Below, one piece after another: positions 32,216 to 43,880 of a DNA stretch of 64,000 bases. Position 1 is the stretch's first letter. Each line of letters opens with the position of its first letter. Made by a program: the position numbers and the translations under genes. The notes below the pieces were generated by a model, which was given only the letters and a program-made list of their open reading frames with translations, did no database searches and was not told the DNA's origin. Source of the stretch: Avena insularis (Eukaryota > Streptophyta > Magnoliopsida > Poales > Poaceae); assembly GCA_023614405.1 (NCBI GenBank), contig CM042692.1, positions 119,095,503 through 119,159,502 on the forward strand, written 5' to 3'.

Positions 32216-33475
32216 CTCCGATTTTTGCCATCTTCCACTACGTTTAAACGTTGTTTTTGGTCAAGCAATTTCCAAATAAACTCTCAACCTTTGCCACTAG
32301 TGACTAATAATTGCAAAGATATGCAAATCCCTTCTTTGATTTATGTTGTACAGGAAATCACTGCTTTTAAGGAGAAATAAGGAGTCATAATGAAGGATTT
32401 TGAGGAAGTACACATGGCCAAGTAATTGGAGAGGCGTTCCAGGCGTCTAGAAGCTTAACGACCACGGGTACGGGCATAGTCCACCTATACCAGGTGGCGA
32501 TGGCTTCGTCTCGTCAAACCCTACAACTTTCATGAAGACGCCTATACATTTTGAGGCTCCAGCCGCCGGCTAGAGGGCTGCCATTCTCAGATTGCATCAC
32601 AACACCCCGAAAGGAGATCCACACCATTGTTCATCCATTGTTCATTACTTCCACCATCCATCCCTCCACTAGCCATAGCCATTGCTTTGTACTTTTAGAT
32701 CTCCTTGTGATTTGGTGATCATTGTAAGAATATTTGATTTCAATCTAAGTATATGAATGATGTTTTCTATCTTCGATCTATTTGTTATTAGTGAGTAGTC
32801 CTCACGGGCTGTGGGTTGGAGAGAAACCTCACAGCAATTATGTGCATCTAGATCATGGGAGAATTGTATTTTGTTTGGATTCATGATTTGCATCTTTTGT
32901 TTCTTCGTCTTTCGTCTCGATCTGTGGACTTATAGGTACCCAAGATCTCATAGATTGATAAAGGCTTGAGGCGAGATACTTGGCTAGCGGCAATCTCATA
33001 GGAAACTTAGTGAAACAAAGGGAAGTAATACGGTCTTCGCTTAGTGCCCCATTGGGATCAACAATAACATCACCACTTAAAGCTTCAATCTGTGTTTACA
33101 CTTAATAATCGTTTGTAACCCATGGCTTCGGTGTGCTCTCGGTTGGATTAAAAGTCTATTGCTATGCCCGCTACATCATGGGGGCTCTAGAATATTAGGA
33201 TGTGTTGCCCACAAAATATTATCTCAATACAAACATTATACATGACTATGCTTATTATTATCTTTCATCCCATTTCATGTGCAGCTGCAGGTGGATCTTC
33301 AAGCCTGGCCTATCTCCATCCATTGATTCAAACCCATTATAAAGTAAACTAGATTGGTCCGGTCAACTAAGGTAAAATGAACAAACAAAGTCTTGTAGAC
33401 GTGTCCTTTTTTATTACCTTGTAGCAGTGCTTTCCGAGGTTCGATTAAACCTAGGTCTTCTAGGGAAAAAGCTAT
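32216..33475. other. Unidentified non-coding, repeat-like segment
   Basis: No coding frame of note. Sequence features such as CTATACATTTTGAGGCTCC, GATCTATTTGTTATTAGTGAG and the flanking style recall internal or leader parts of degenerate LTR elements, but no LTR pair, primer site or polypurine tract was found. The identity is unknown. Confidence 0.3.
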
Positions 33476-33650
33476 TATACTACATCCATGAATCCGGATC
33501 GAAGGTATCAAAGACCCTAAAATTAAGCAATGGAGTGTGTTTTGAGGTTTGTGCATACCAGTGTTCATTGTGCTAAAGATTCAAGAATATTAATAGAATC
33601 TTCTAGATGCTAGAATGAAAAAGATCCAATGGTTGGCAATGTTGGGATTT
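33475..33650. repeat. Family A fragment (3' half of unit)
   Basis: GACCCTAAAATTAAGCAATG, GTTTTGAGGTTTGTGCATACC and AGATCCAATGGTTGGCAATG match the second half of a family A unit, diverged. Confidence 0.65.
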
Positions 33651-33968
33651 GCTAAATATAAATATCTACAATACCATACGTATTCTATATGATATATTAA
33701 AGTATGTTTCATTGTGTTTCAACAATATTGATTTTTTCAATGAGTATACTTTTTAATACTGTATATAGTTTGACTAAACCTAATATGCTGAGTAATATTA
33801 AACAAAGGGAGTATAGGATAAGATTAGGAAAACAACATTTTTTTAGAACCCTCACAAGCTTTTTCTTAGCATCACAAATCTGAATATTACATTGACACTA
33901 ATGATTAACCAAACTGTAAGCCGAGCAAACCCAAACTCATACGGAGTAGTAGTACAACTTAACGACTT

Positions 33969-34517
33969 CTAGGGGGACTTTGTGGTCTTCTCGGATGACT
34001 TGGCAGCATCCTCCGTGAGCAACTTTCTTGCATCCTCCGTGGTACCATCACCAACTAGGGACTCACGGATGTTTGGCAGCACGCCGCTGTGCACGATGGT
34101 AACGCCGGCCAGCATTTTGCTGATCCCCTTGTCGCACATGACGCCGAGCATCACGTGCCTCGGGATAATGTGGATCTTCTTGTTGTCCTTCACGGCTTGC
34201 CTGGCGAGCTCCAGCACCTCGGTGGCGAGGTACTCGAAAATATCCGTGGGGTAGATGGGAGCCTCGAAGCCTATGCGCTGGGAGTACCGACCCTCCTTGA
34301 GGTCGCGCCTGATCCGGTCGACGGGGAAATGCAGCCCGGCCTTGATGGACCTCGACACCTGCTTCTGCCTGTGGCTTCCTGGTGCGAGACTACGACCTGG
34401 AGTGGCTAGAGCAGTATTCGAAAGCCAGGGACATGTCTTCTTTTTCTCCATGGCCTTTGTCGCCGCCACCTGGGTCTTCTTCTTCTTCCCGAAGGGAGCT
34501 CCAGTCTTCGAAGCCAT
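33969..34517 (-). CDS. Divergent histone H2A-like protein, intact 182-codon frame
   Basis: Residues about 54-153 align across the whole H2A fold: SRSIKAGLHFPVDRIRRDL (alpha-1 region), GRYSQRIGFEAPIY (L1 loop), FEYLATEVLELARQAVKDNK (alpha-2), IIPRHVMLGV, and VTIVHSGVLPNI (docking region). H2A would pair with H2B in the nucleosome. Changes are many. The L1/alpha-2 join reads YPTDIF where H2A usually has YLAAVL. Of the six acidic-patch residues, E56, E61, E64 and D90 (human numbering) are kept as E95, E100, E103 and D129, while E91 and E92 are K130 and G131. The N-terminal tail is long (about 53 residues, GKKKKTQ, MEKKKTC). A 120-bp intron (CAG/GTGGCG to GGCAG/AAG) would give a normal short tail. 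The C terminus ends KTTKSP; the stop TAG is followed by AAG, so a plant SPKK tail may have been cut. Base composition is GC-rich in AT-rich surroundings. Confidence 0.75.
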   Translation of the reverse strand: MASKTGAPFGKKKKTQVAATKAMEKKKTCPWLSNTALATPGRSLAPGSHRQKQVSRSIKAGLHFPVDRIRRDLKEGRYSQRIGFEAPIYPTDIFEYLATEVLELARQAVKDNKKIHIIPRHVMLGVMCDKGISKMLAGVTIVHSGVLPNIRESLVGDGTTEDARKLLTEDAAKSSEKTTKSP

Positions 34518-35901
34518 AGCTACAAAGTCTTAAAGGAGCAAGGGGAAGAAGAGGAAGAAAGGTTAATTGTGGATGGCCTGTGAAGGTTCCCAGGTCCCTT
34601 GTATTGAAACTTTAACAGCGCCATCTTTACTATTTTACAAGTATGAATTTTTAATACTACTAAAAGGCTGTGTGCATCAACCGATGCATAGGGTGGGGTT
34701 CTACTCCCCTTTTTTATAATTTTTTTTTACCTGAATTGTTTTGAGTTGTGATGATGTCCAATATATTCTAGAGCCAGCTCTGCGCCTCCGTCCCTTGGAT
34801 GTGAACCATTGTTTTTTGGAGTACTGTTGTCTAATATGGCCATTACGTTGGTCATTCTTTCCATGTTTCCTTATTTTCTTTCACTTTTTTGAAACATGGT
34901 CAGATGTTTCAGCATGAAAATTTATACAAAGAAGTTGTATCTTTCAAAACAATAGTCGGTTTCAGTATGACTGCGTCGGTACAATAATTAGTATATATGA
35001 ATTTCTAGCAAATTTACAAGCAATCTATCACGCACTTGTAGTTCAAATTTTACCTACCTTGGTTTTATTGACAAAATTTCATTTAATTATGCCAAATTAG
35101 CTAGAAGGCTTGAAAATTCATGAAACTTGTTAACCATGAAACATACTCTATTTTGTGTGAAATTTAGTGTGTTGTGGCATTCAGAGCCATACTCTTTGCC
35201 TTTTCTTTAAAAAATAATTTTATGTGGCACTTCTAAAATTATTTAACGAAATTCTATACATAAAAGTTGAAAAGTCCAATTAACAACATTAGTATGCCAT
35301 GCCAAGATGCACCCCGTCTACCAGAAATGGACACGACCTTTGTCATTGTTTAACTTGAAACCCAAGTATGTTAACACATCGATGGTCATATTGTGAAGAA
35401 GTGTTTTTAAACCTTGTGAAAAATCATGTTTATCATTTACGGAAGAGGACACCATACATAAGTGCTTAACTTTTTATTGTTTTCTTTACTTTTATTTAAT
35501 TTATCCCAATAACAGGACAAGTGATGCAGATATGACCTTGACATTGGTAACTTGGCTTAAAATGTGAACAATGTTCATACATGGTTGTGACCATATTGTG
35601 TAGCAACTTTTTCGAAAGTTGTCCAAATACATATTTGTAGTTTTCGTCCAAAGAAGAACAAATATAAAATGACACCATTTAAGTTTCAACTATGTATCAT
35701 TACACCCCCTCCCCCAAAAAAAACTATGTATCATTACACACATTGAAATAAGTATTTCATATAGTACTAACATGCGGTGGAAATAGTTTATATTTTGCTA
35801 GAATACAGTGAGTGCACTCTAAACCAAATTATCCAGACGTACTTAATTACTAAAAAACAAATCCTATCACTTGGAAATTGAAAAGAATTTTCCTAAAAGT
35901 T
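34518..35901. other. AT-rich segment with diverged family B sequence
   Basis: The first 100 bp would be the 5' flank of the H2A-like gene; no clear TATA box was picked out. From about 34,900 to 35,330 there are old family B matches (AAGCAATCTATCACGC, ACTTGTAGTTCAAATTTTACC, CCAAGATGCACCCCGTCTACC). Two T-rich or C-rich homopolymer stretches occur at 34,710-34,730 and 35,703-35,721. No gene was seen. Confidence 0.4.
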
Positions 35902-36273
35902 CTAAACTCTCATTGACAACATCCTAAAACAAGATATAGTACACTGCCCGCCTCTTCTCGGGACGCCATTTAATTTGGCACCCATGCACACTTCCTCGGC
36001 CTCCTCCCTGTTGTTGTCTTCGGCCTCCTCCTCAACGTCGACCTCAGACTCCTCTTCACCAATCTCATCTTCCGTCTTATCAGAGTCGCTCGGCGTTGGT
36101 GGTGGTGTCCCTTCGAAAAAGCGCTGCCAGTGGCTATCTTCTTCATCACAGGAGTCAGACAGCGGTGGCACCAATGGCCTGTCGACTGAGTCTGGGCTTC
36201 TAGTCAGAGTTTCGGGGCCTTTCCCAATTGTCAAGTCAATCGACGTGTTCTAGAGAGAGTTGTCATACGACAT
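35902..36273 (-). pseudogene. Acidic Ser/Pro-rich protein gene with early stop
   Basis: The minus-strand frame starts ATG at 36,273 (MSYDNSL), meets TAG at 36,250-36,252, and continues in the same frame as NTSIDLTIGKGPETLTRSPD, RFFEGTPPPTPSDSDK, then a Glu/Asp-rich region (EEESEVDVEEEAEDNNREEA) and a short basic tail ending about 35,902. TAG probably replaces CAG. A product could still start at ATT/ATG downstream, but no good internal Met is placed early. The family is not recognised. The acidic composition resembles the relic at 253-704 only in general character. Confidence 0.4.
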
Positions 36274-36885
36274 TTTGGAAGGAAATAGAGAGAGATCAAG
36301 TTCTAAGCAACGACACGTTGGGTGTTTTGGGTGAAAGGAGGGGTGCATACTGTTGCAATTTATAATGTCTATTTATAGTCATGTTTGTGTTAATGCCCTG
36401 AAAAGTATCTGAAAATATCATAAATAGATTGTACTAGACTCGTCCCGACAACAAAAAGGATTATACTAGACTTGTCGGTTATTGATTTTCTCGCCCTAGA
36501 GAATTCAGGAGGAGCCCGCTTTATCCAAAAATGAAGAGAATCATGCAGATCCTGCTGAATTACTCGATGTCTCTTACTTCCTCCATTAAAAATTAAGTGG
36601 CTCTAGTAGTACATGCTTATCTAGCTACAGTACTACTAGTATACGTATACGCATCACAAAGTTGCGTCACCGACCTTAATTGATGGTGATATGGTGTGGG
36701 CCGCATCTTTCTCTGCACCGCTGCATCTCAGACTAGAAGTATAATCATTGCGTGAAAGCTTACACGGGAAGGAAGGAGAAATGGAGAGGATGGTGGATGG
36801 ATGGTGAGAGGGGGCGAAGGAGAGGGAAAATCTACTAGTAGTATGTGTACTAGTACCGCGTGTCAAGAACCCATCATAATATGTA
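36274..36885. other. Intergenic, no gene seen
   Basis: 5' flank of the acidic gene followed by mixed sequence with small CTAGTA-rich stretches (about 36,600-36,650 and 36,830-36,855). Nothing coding was recognised. Confidence 0.3.
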
Positions 36886-37920
36886 ACTTTTATGCTGAAG
36901 TTAGATAGGAACCATGATCAACTACAATATGTGTGAAACCATTGGCTTGTGGCATTCTGAACCATATTATTTGGACTTTATTCATAAAAAACATCACCGT
37001 CCTCACTTGGGAAAATTGAATTTATTTTTTCCTAATTGTTTGAAACTCCCACATGCAACAATGCTTACTACGCCCAGATGCACCCATCAGCCAAACTATT
37101 GTGGAAACTCTATCAAATTCTAAACTATGATGTCAATATGTCCTTGATGACCTTGGTCGTTCGGGTTGAAATAAACCCGATAATGTCCATACACATGGTA
37201 GGACAATATTGTGAATCTAGTTTTCCAAAACTTGTCTAATCCCATGATTACCATTTTTATGGCACGTGGTGCACAAGACATGATAGGACATCATGAGTAA
37301 AACTTTTCTTTTTTGTTTTTCGTTTATTTAATATGATCAATTTCAAAACGGGTTCAAAATTGCCAAGATGCAAAATCTTAGCAAAATGTTGAACCTATTA
37401 TCAAAACTCTCGGTGATTTCTGATATATTAATTGACCCTCCGGTGGGTACCACCAAAAGCTTTTTCGAAAACCTTTCAAAGTAACCTACATTTTACTTGT
37501 TGTAGTTCAAATTTTACCTAATTTTGATAAATCGGCATAAAGTCATTCAAGTGGGCGAAGTTAGCTAGGAAATTTGAGAACTCATAAAACATGGGAAATC
37601 GTGAGTACAACATGTTGGTCCATTACATATGTCTGAAAACTTCCCTTGTAGCATTTAGCTACATACTCTTCAGACTTTATTTATAGGAAGGGACAATCTC
37701 GACATGACTCAGAAAATTTAGAATATTATTTCATATAGTTGGAACCTCACGACACAACATTGTTTACTATAACAAGATGCACCCATCTACCTCCGAAAAT
37801 ACAATTTTTTCAATATGAATCTATCACGCTTACTTATAGCTCAAGTCTGACCTAATATCATCAAATTGTCAAGATGCAAAATCTTAGAAAGAAGTTTAAC
37901 CTGTTGTCAAAAATCTCATT
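36886..37920. repeat. Repeat family B, about 2 units (first one diverged)
   Basis: The first unit (about 36,886-37,330) is strongly diverged. The second runs to about 37,915. The marker GATGCAAAATCTTAG occurs at about 37,367 and 37,873. It passes directly into the family A array. Confidence 0.7.
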
Positions 37921-40900
37921 CGTTTCTGAGCAATGAAGTACTATGTGTTTTTATGTTTGTGCATACTAGCGTCCATCGTGCTAAACACTATCAGTTGAAT
38001 CTTCCTAGATGCTCAGAATGGAAAAGAAGATCCAACGGTTAGCAATGTTTGGATTTGCCAGTCTTGATCCAACGGTCAATGTCAAAGTTAATCCGTACAC
38101 TACATGAAATGGTATGATATTGTAAGAGATAATACAAGATAAAGATAAGATAATAAGTATTGTGAATGGCCAATCTAATGGTAGGTCTCGTAGGAGCGAG
38201 GTCCTTGAGAGTTAACACGGTCGGTGGAAGTACAAGTTACATCAAGGACCTCATAAAAAATGAAAATTACATCCAAGTCCGTGCATTTAGCACAAGGACC
38301 CTGAAACTAAGCAATGCATTAAGTGTGTGTTTTGAGGTTTGAGCATACTAGCGTTCATCATGCTCAAGACTATCAGTAGAATCTTTCTAAATGCAAAGAA
38401 TGGAAAAGAAGATCCAATGGTTAGCAATGTTTGGATTTGACAGTCTTGATCCAACGGTCAATGTTCAAAGTTAATCCATACACTATATGAGGTGGTATGG
38501 TATTGTAAGACATAAGAGACAAGATAAAGATAAGATAAGAAGTACTGTGAATGGCCGATCTAATGGTAGGTATCGTAAGAGTGAGGTGCTTGAGATTTAA
38601 CACGGTCGGTGGAAGTACAAGTTACATTAAGAACCTCATAAAAAATGAAAACTGCATCCAAGTCCGTGCATTTAGCACAAGGACCCTAGAACCGAGAGAT
38701 GAAGTACTGTATGTTTTGAGGTTTGCGCATACTAGTGTTCATCATGCTAAAGACTACAAGTAGAATCTTTCTAGATGCTAAGAATGGAAAAGAAGATCCA
38801 ACGGTTAGCAATGTTTGGATTTGCCAGTCTTGATCCAACGCTCAATGTTCAAATAAGTTAATCCCTACACTATGTAGTGGTGGTATGGTATTGTAAGAGA
38901 TAAGATACAATATAAATATAAGATAAGATGTACTACGAATGGTTGATCTAATGGTAGGTCTCGTAAGAGCGAGGTGCTTGAGAGTTAACATGGTCGGTGG
39001 AAGTACAAGTTACATCATGAACCTCATAAAAATGAAAATTGCATCCAAGTCCGTGCATTTAGCACAACGACCCTGAAACCGAGTAATGAAGTACTATATG
39101 TTTTGGGGTTTGCACATACTAGTGGTTATCATGCTAAATACTATCAGTAGAATCTTTCTACATGTTAAGAATGGAAAAGAAGATTCAACGGTTAGCAATG
39201 TTTGGATTTGCCAGTCTTGATCCAACGGTCAATGTTCACATAAGTTAATCCCTACACTATGTAGTGGTGGTATGCTATTGTAAGAGATAGGAGACAAGAT
39301 AAAGATAAGATGAGAAGTACTGCGAATGGCCAATCTAATGGTAGGTCTCGTAGGAGCGAGGTTCTTGAGAGTTAACACGGTCAGTGGAAGTACAAGTTAC
39401 ATCAAGTACCTCGTAAAAATGAAAATTACATCCAAGTCCATGCATTTAGTACAAGGACCCTGAAACTGAGCAATGAAGTACTGTGTATTTTTAGGTTTGT
39501 CCATACTAACGTTCATCATGGTAAAGACTATCAGTAGAATCTTTCTAGATGCTAAGAATGGAAAAGAAGATCCAACGGTTAGCAATGTTTGGATTTGTTA
39601 GTCTTGATCCAATGGTTAATATGTTCAAAGTTAATCCCTACACTATGTAGTGGTATGGTATTGTAAGAGATAAGAGACAAGATAAAGATAAGATAAGATG
39701 TACTACGAATGGCCGATCTAATGGTAGATCTCGTAAGAGTGAGGTGCTTGAGAGTTAACACGGTCAGTGGAAGTACAAGTTACATTAAGGACCTCATAAA
39801 ATATGAAAATTGCATCCAAGACCGTGCATTTAGCTCAAGGACCCTACAACTGGGTAATGAAGTACTTTGTGTTTTGAGGTTTGCGCATATACTAGTGTTC
39901 ATTTTACTAAAGACAATCAATAGAATCTTTCTAGATGTTAAGAATGGAAAAGAAGATCCAACGATTAGCAATGTTTGGATTTGCTAGTCTTGATCCAACA
40001 GTCAATGTTCAAATAAGTTAATCCTTACACTATGTAGTGGTGGTATATATGGTATTGTAAGAGATAAGATACAAGATAAGGATGAGATAAGAAGTACTAC
40101 GAATGGCTGATCTAATGGTAGGTCTCGTAAGAGCGAGGTGCTTGAGCAGTCGATGGAAGTACAAGTTACATCAAGGACCTCATAAAAAATGAAAATTGCA
40201 TCCAAGTCCGTGCATTTAGCACAAGGACCCTGAAACTGAGTAATGAAGTATTGTGTGTTTTGAGATTTGCGCATACTAGCGTTCATCATGCTGAAGACTA
40301 TTAGCAGAATCTTTCTAGATGCTAAGAATGGAAAATAAGATCCAACGGTTAGCAGTGTTTTGATTTTCTAGTCTTTATCCAATGTTCAATGTTTCAAAGT
40401 TAATCCGTACACTATATGAAGTCGTATATGGTATTATACGTAAGAGATAAGATAAGATAAGAAGTACTGCAAATAATGGCCGATCTAATGGTAGGTCTCG
40501 TAGGATCGAGGTGCTTGAGAGTTAACACAGTCGGTGGAAGTAGAAGTTACATCAAGGACCTCATAAAAAATGAAAATTGCATCCAAGTCCATGTATTTAG
40601 CGCAAGGACCCTAAAACTAAGCAATGAAGTGTGTGTTTTGGGCTAGGTTTGTGCATACTAGAAGTCATCGTGCTAAAGACTATTATTAGAAACTTTCTAG
40701 ATGCTAAGAATGGAAAATAAGATCCAACGGTTAGCAATGTTTGTATTTGCTAGTCTTGATCCAACGGTCAATTGTTCAATGTTAATTCGTACACTATATG
40801 TAGTGGTATGGTATTGTAAGAGATAAGACAATATAAATATAAGAAAAGGAGTACTATGAATGGCATATCTAATGGTATGTCTCGTAGGAGGGAGGTGGTT

Positions 40901-41155
40901 GAGAGTGAACACGGTTGGTGGAAGTAGAAGTTATATATCAAGGACCTCATAAAAATGAAAACTGCATCCAAGTCTATGCATTAGCACAAGTACCCTAAAA
41001 CTAAGCAATGAAGTGTGTGTTTTGAGGTTTGCGCATACTAGCGTTCATCGTTCTCATCAAGACTATTAGTAGAATGTTTCTAGATGCGAAGAATGGAAAA
41101 GAAGATCCAACAGTTAGCAAAATGTTTGGATTTTCCAGTCTTGATCCAACTTGTA
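37920..41155. repeat. Tandem array of repeat family A, eight units of about 378-393 bp
   Basis: Unit starts (ATGGCCGATCTAATGGTAGG block) fall at about 38,166, 38,551, 38,938, 39,326, 39,709, 40,103, 40,480 and 40,859. Each unit continues through GTTAACACGGTCGGTGGAAG, CATCCAAGTCCGTGCATTTA, GTTTTGAGGTTTGCGCATAC, AGAATCTTTCTAGATGCTAA, AAGATCCAACGGTTAGCAAT and a GATAAGA-rich tail. The first 30 or so codons of the frame MADLMVGLVRARCLRVN are kept in most copies. Spacing and similarity are those of a satellite-like array. No known satellite is identified. Confidence 0.85.
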
Positions 41156-41644
41156 GTCAAAACTCTCGTTGGATGGTTTCTCATATATTAATTGTGACCC
41201 CCCGATGGGTACCTCCAAAATCTTTTCGTAGAACTTTCACACTAACCTACAATTTACTTGTACTAGTTCAAATTTGACATATTTTCGATAAATCAACATA
41301 AAGTCATTCAAGTGGGCGGAGTTAGGAAGGCAGTTTTGAATTGGATCCATAGCACCAATCATGACCATTGGGCTGTTAGATCCAATGGTCCAGAGAAGTT
41401 GGATTCATGTTAAACAATACCTAGAGAAAACTCCACCATGTTCTAGAACGATCGTGTCACCCCTCCCCCCCACAAAAAAAATTGTAGCACAGTAGGTTGT
41501 ATTCTCAATATGTGTAGATAGTTATTATTAATATACTTAATGTATGCTTTTTTCTCTAACAAGACTATTGGTTAATAACAACTTAATGTTCGTTAAATCA
41601 CATTTCATATAGTATATACGAGTGTGGCACATGCCTTTTACTAG

Positions 41645-41676
<32 letters not shown>

Positions 41677-42600
41677 AAAAGTTTGGCTTGTGGCATTTAT
41701 TTAGATCAATATTCTTCGGACTTCCTTTACAAGAGAGAATGATCATGACATCACTAAGAAAATTGAGAATGTTCTTTTCTTATAGTTGGAAACTCACACC
41801 GACGACATTGTTTACTACAAGAAGATGCACCCATCTACCTCTGAAAAGACATTTAATTCAAGAGAAGTCTATCACGCTTACTTGTAGCTCAAGTCTAAGT
41901 TAATTTCATTAAATTGATGCAAAATCTTAGCAAGAAGTTGAACCGTACCTATCATCAAAACTCTCGGTGAATTTCCATATATTAATTGACCCCCTCCCCT
42001 CGATGGGTACCTCCAAGAGAGATCTTTCATCAAACTTTCAAAGCAACCTACAATTTACTTGTGGTAGTTCAATTTTTACCTAAAAATTTCGATAAATAGG
42101 CATAAAATCAATCAAGTGGGCAAAGTTAGCTAGGAAGTTTGAGAACTCATAAAACATGGGAAATCGTAATTACAACATGTTGGTCCATAATATATGTCTG
42201 AAAACTTGCCTCGTGTGTCATTCATATCCATATTCTTCGGACTTGCTTTACGGGAAAGAACAATCTCGTCATCACACTCAGAAAATTGACAAATGTTCTT
42301 TCCTGAGATAGTTGGAAACTCATACTGATGGAATTGTTTACTACAACAAGATGCACCTATAGACCTCCGAAAAGACATTTAATTCAAGAGCAGTCTATAT
42401 CGCGCTTACTTGTAGCTCAAGTTTGACCTAATTTTGTTAAATTGTCAAGATGCAAAATCTCTCTTAGCAAGAAGTTGAGCCTATCATCAAAACTCTCGGT
42501 GGTTTGTGATATATTAATTGACCCCCTGATGGGTACCTCCAAATTTTTTTCATAAAATTTTCAAAGCAACCTACAATTTTCTTAGACACAAGGCTAGTAA
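41155..42600. repeat. Repeat family B, about 2.5 units
   Basis: Two full units and one partial, with GATGCAAAATCTTAG-type markers at about 41,918 and 42,447. The junction from family A falls inside the phrase CTTGATCCAACTTGTAGTC at about 41,145-41,160. A stretch at about 41,335-41,640 interrupts the first unit. Confidence 0.75.
41645..41677. repeat. (TA)n(TG)n microsatellite
   Basis: An uninterrupted TA run passes into TG repeats inside a family B unit. Confidence 0.9.
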
Positions 42601-42884
42601 ATTTCTAAGCTATGTCTAGTAAGGGCATGTGCAGTGTCTAGAAGTAGCTATGAAAACTACTTTTGCTCCAGCATTTAGAACTGAAGTGGGTCCACACAAC
42701 CATGCTAAAAATAAAAAGGAAAATGGACTGTTATCCACTAACTAGTGGGCCCTCCTGCCAATTGATTCTCTTAGACATAAGTCTAGTACTAGAAGCACCT
42801 TGAAGAATCTTTTTGTTAGCACTACCCACTCCACCGTTTAGACATATGTTTAAGACTTGACGCCATGCCTGCTCTGATGTTTGG
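42601..42884. other. Intergenic, no gene seen
   Basis: Moderately AT-rich. The phrase TTAGACA(C/T)AAG recurs near 42,583 and 42,770. Nothing else was recognised. Confidence 0.3.
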
Positions 42885-43880
42885 GGCCTATGGGATCACT
42901 ACTATGGCGCCCCGTTGTTATTAGTGGGCAGTAGGAGGTGACATTCCCGAATGTTAGCTCTGAGTCCTCTAGTTGTTCCTTCTCGATGAATCCTCGACGC
43001 TCGGCTTTGAAGGATGGTTACGGTGCAGTAGGAGGTGACATTCCCGTCGATAGCAAGGTGCCTATGGTGACTTCTTCAAGCTCATGCCCCCCACCGGATA
43101 GTCTGAAGACAATCTTTCGGAGGTGCTCATAGGGGTAGGATGTGCGTTCATGCGTTCATAGGGTCAGTGTGTGTATGAATTTGCGAGCGTGTGCATTTTA
43201 TAGTGGATTTTCAGAAAAAAAGAGAGATGGGCCTTCCGTTTATATTAAGTTTTTCTCGGTTTTCCCAAAGTAATTATAATGGTCACTAGTGTCTAGGGTC
43301 TATGGGCTCACTACACGGGGGCCACATTATTAGTGGTTCAATTACATCCCATAGTAGCCAGCGAATGTGAGCTCTGACCCCCTAGCACTTCCTTCGCCAT
43401 GAAGCCTCCATGCTCGACTTTGAAGGATGGTTATGAGGGTAGTGAGAGGCGACGTTCCCGGTAATATATAGTGAGGTGCCTATGGTGACTTTGTCAAGCT
43501 CAAGCCCCGCCGGATCAGTCTCAAGATCTAGTCTTTCTGAAGTGATCATAGGTGTAGGGTGTGTGTACCTGCATTCATAGGGGTGAGTATGTGTACGCAT
43601 TTGTGAGCGTCTCCATTTTGTAATGGGTTTTCGCAAAAAGTGAGGGGGCCTTTGGTTTATTTATTTATTGAGTTTTGATCTGTTTTCCAAAAGTACATGT
43701 AATGCAAGTCAAAATAGGTGAGTGATGTTTGGGGGCCCACAGGCTCTCTAGCGCGGGCCCGAGTTATCAGTAGTCGAGTTAAACCCAATACGGAGTAGTA
43801 GCCAGCAAATGTGAGGACCAGCTCCCCTACCTCTTCCTTCTCCATGAAACCTCTGCGCTAGGCTTTCAAGGCGCGCTCTT
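42885..43880. repeat. Three serial copies of a dispersed repeat (about 420 bp, last one truncated)
   Basis: Copies at about 42,885-43,240, 43,285-43,650 and 43,720-43,878 share TTTGGGGCCTATGGGCTCACTA, GTGAGCTCTGACCCCCTAG, the CTTTGAAGGATGGTTA block, AGGTGCCTATGGTGACTT, GGTGCTCATAGGGGTAGG-type sequence and an A-rich 3' end (TTTTCAGAAAAAAAG). The end sequence resembles the 3' ends of RTE-type LINEs or related dispersed repeats of Triticeae, as far as I recall. No ORF is present, so they would be 5'-truncated copies. The family assignment is uncertain. Confidence 0.5.

Noticed and set aside
33640..33830. Possible Stowaway-type MITE end (AAAGGGAGTAT)
   Set aside because: Only one end-like string is visible, with no matching inverted repeat or TA duplication.
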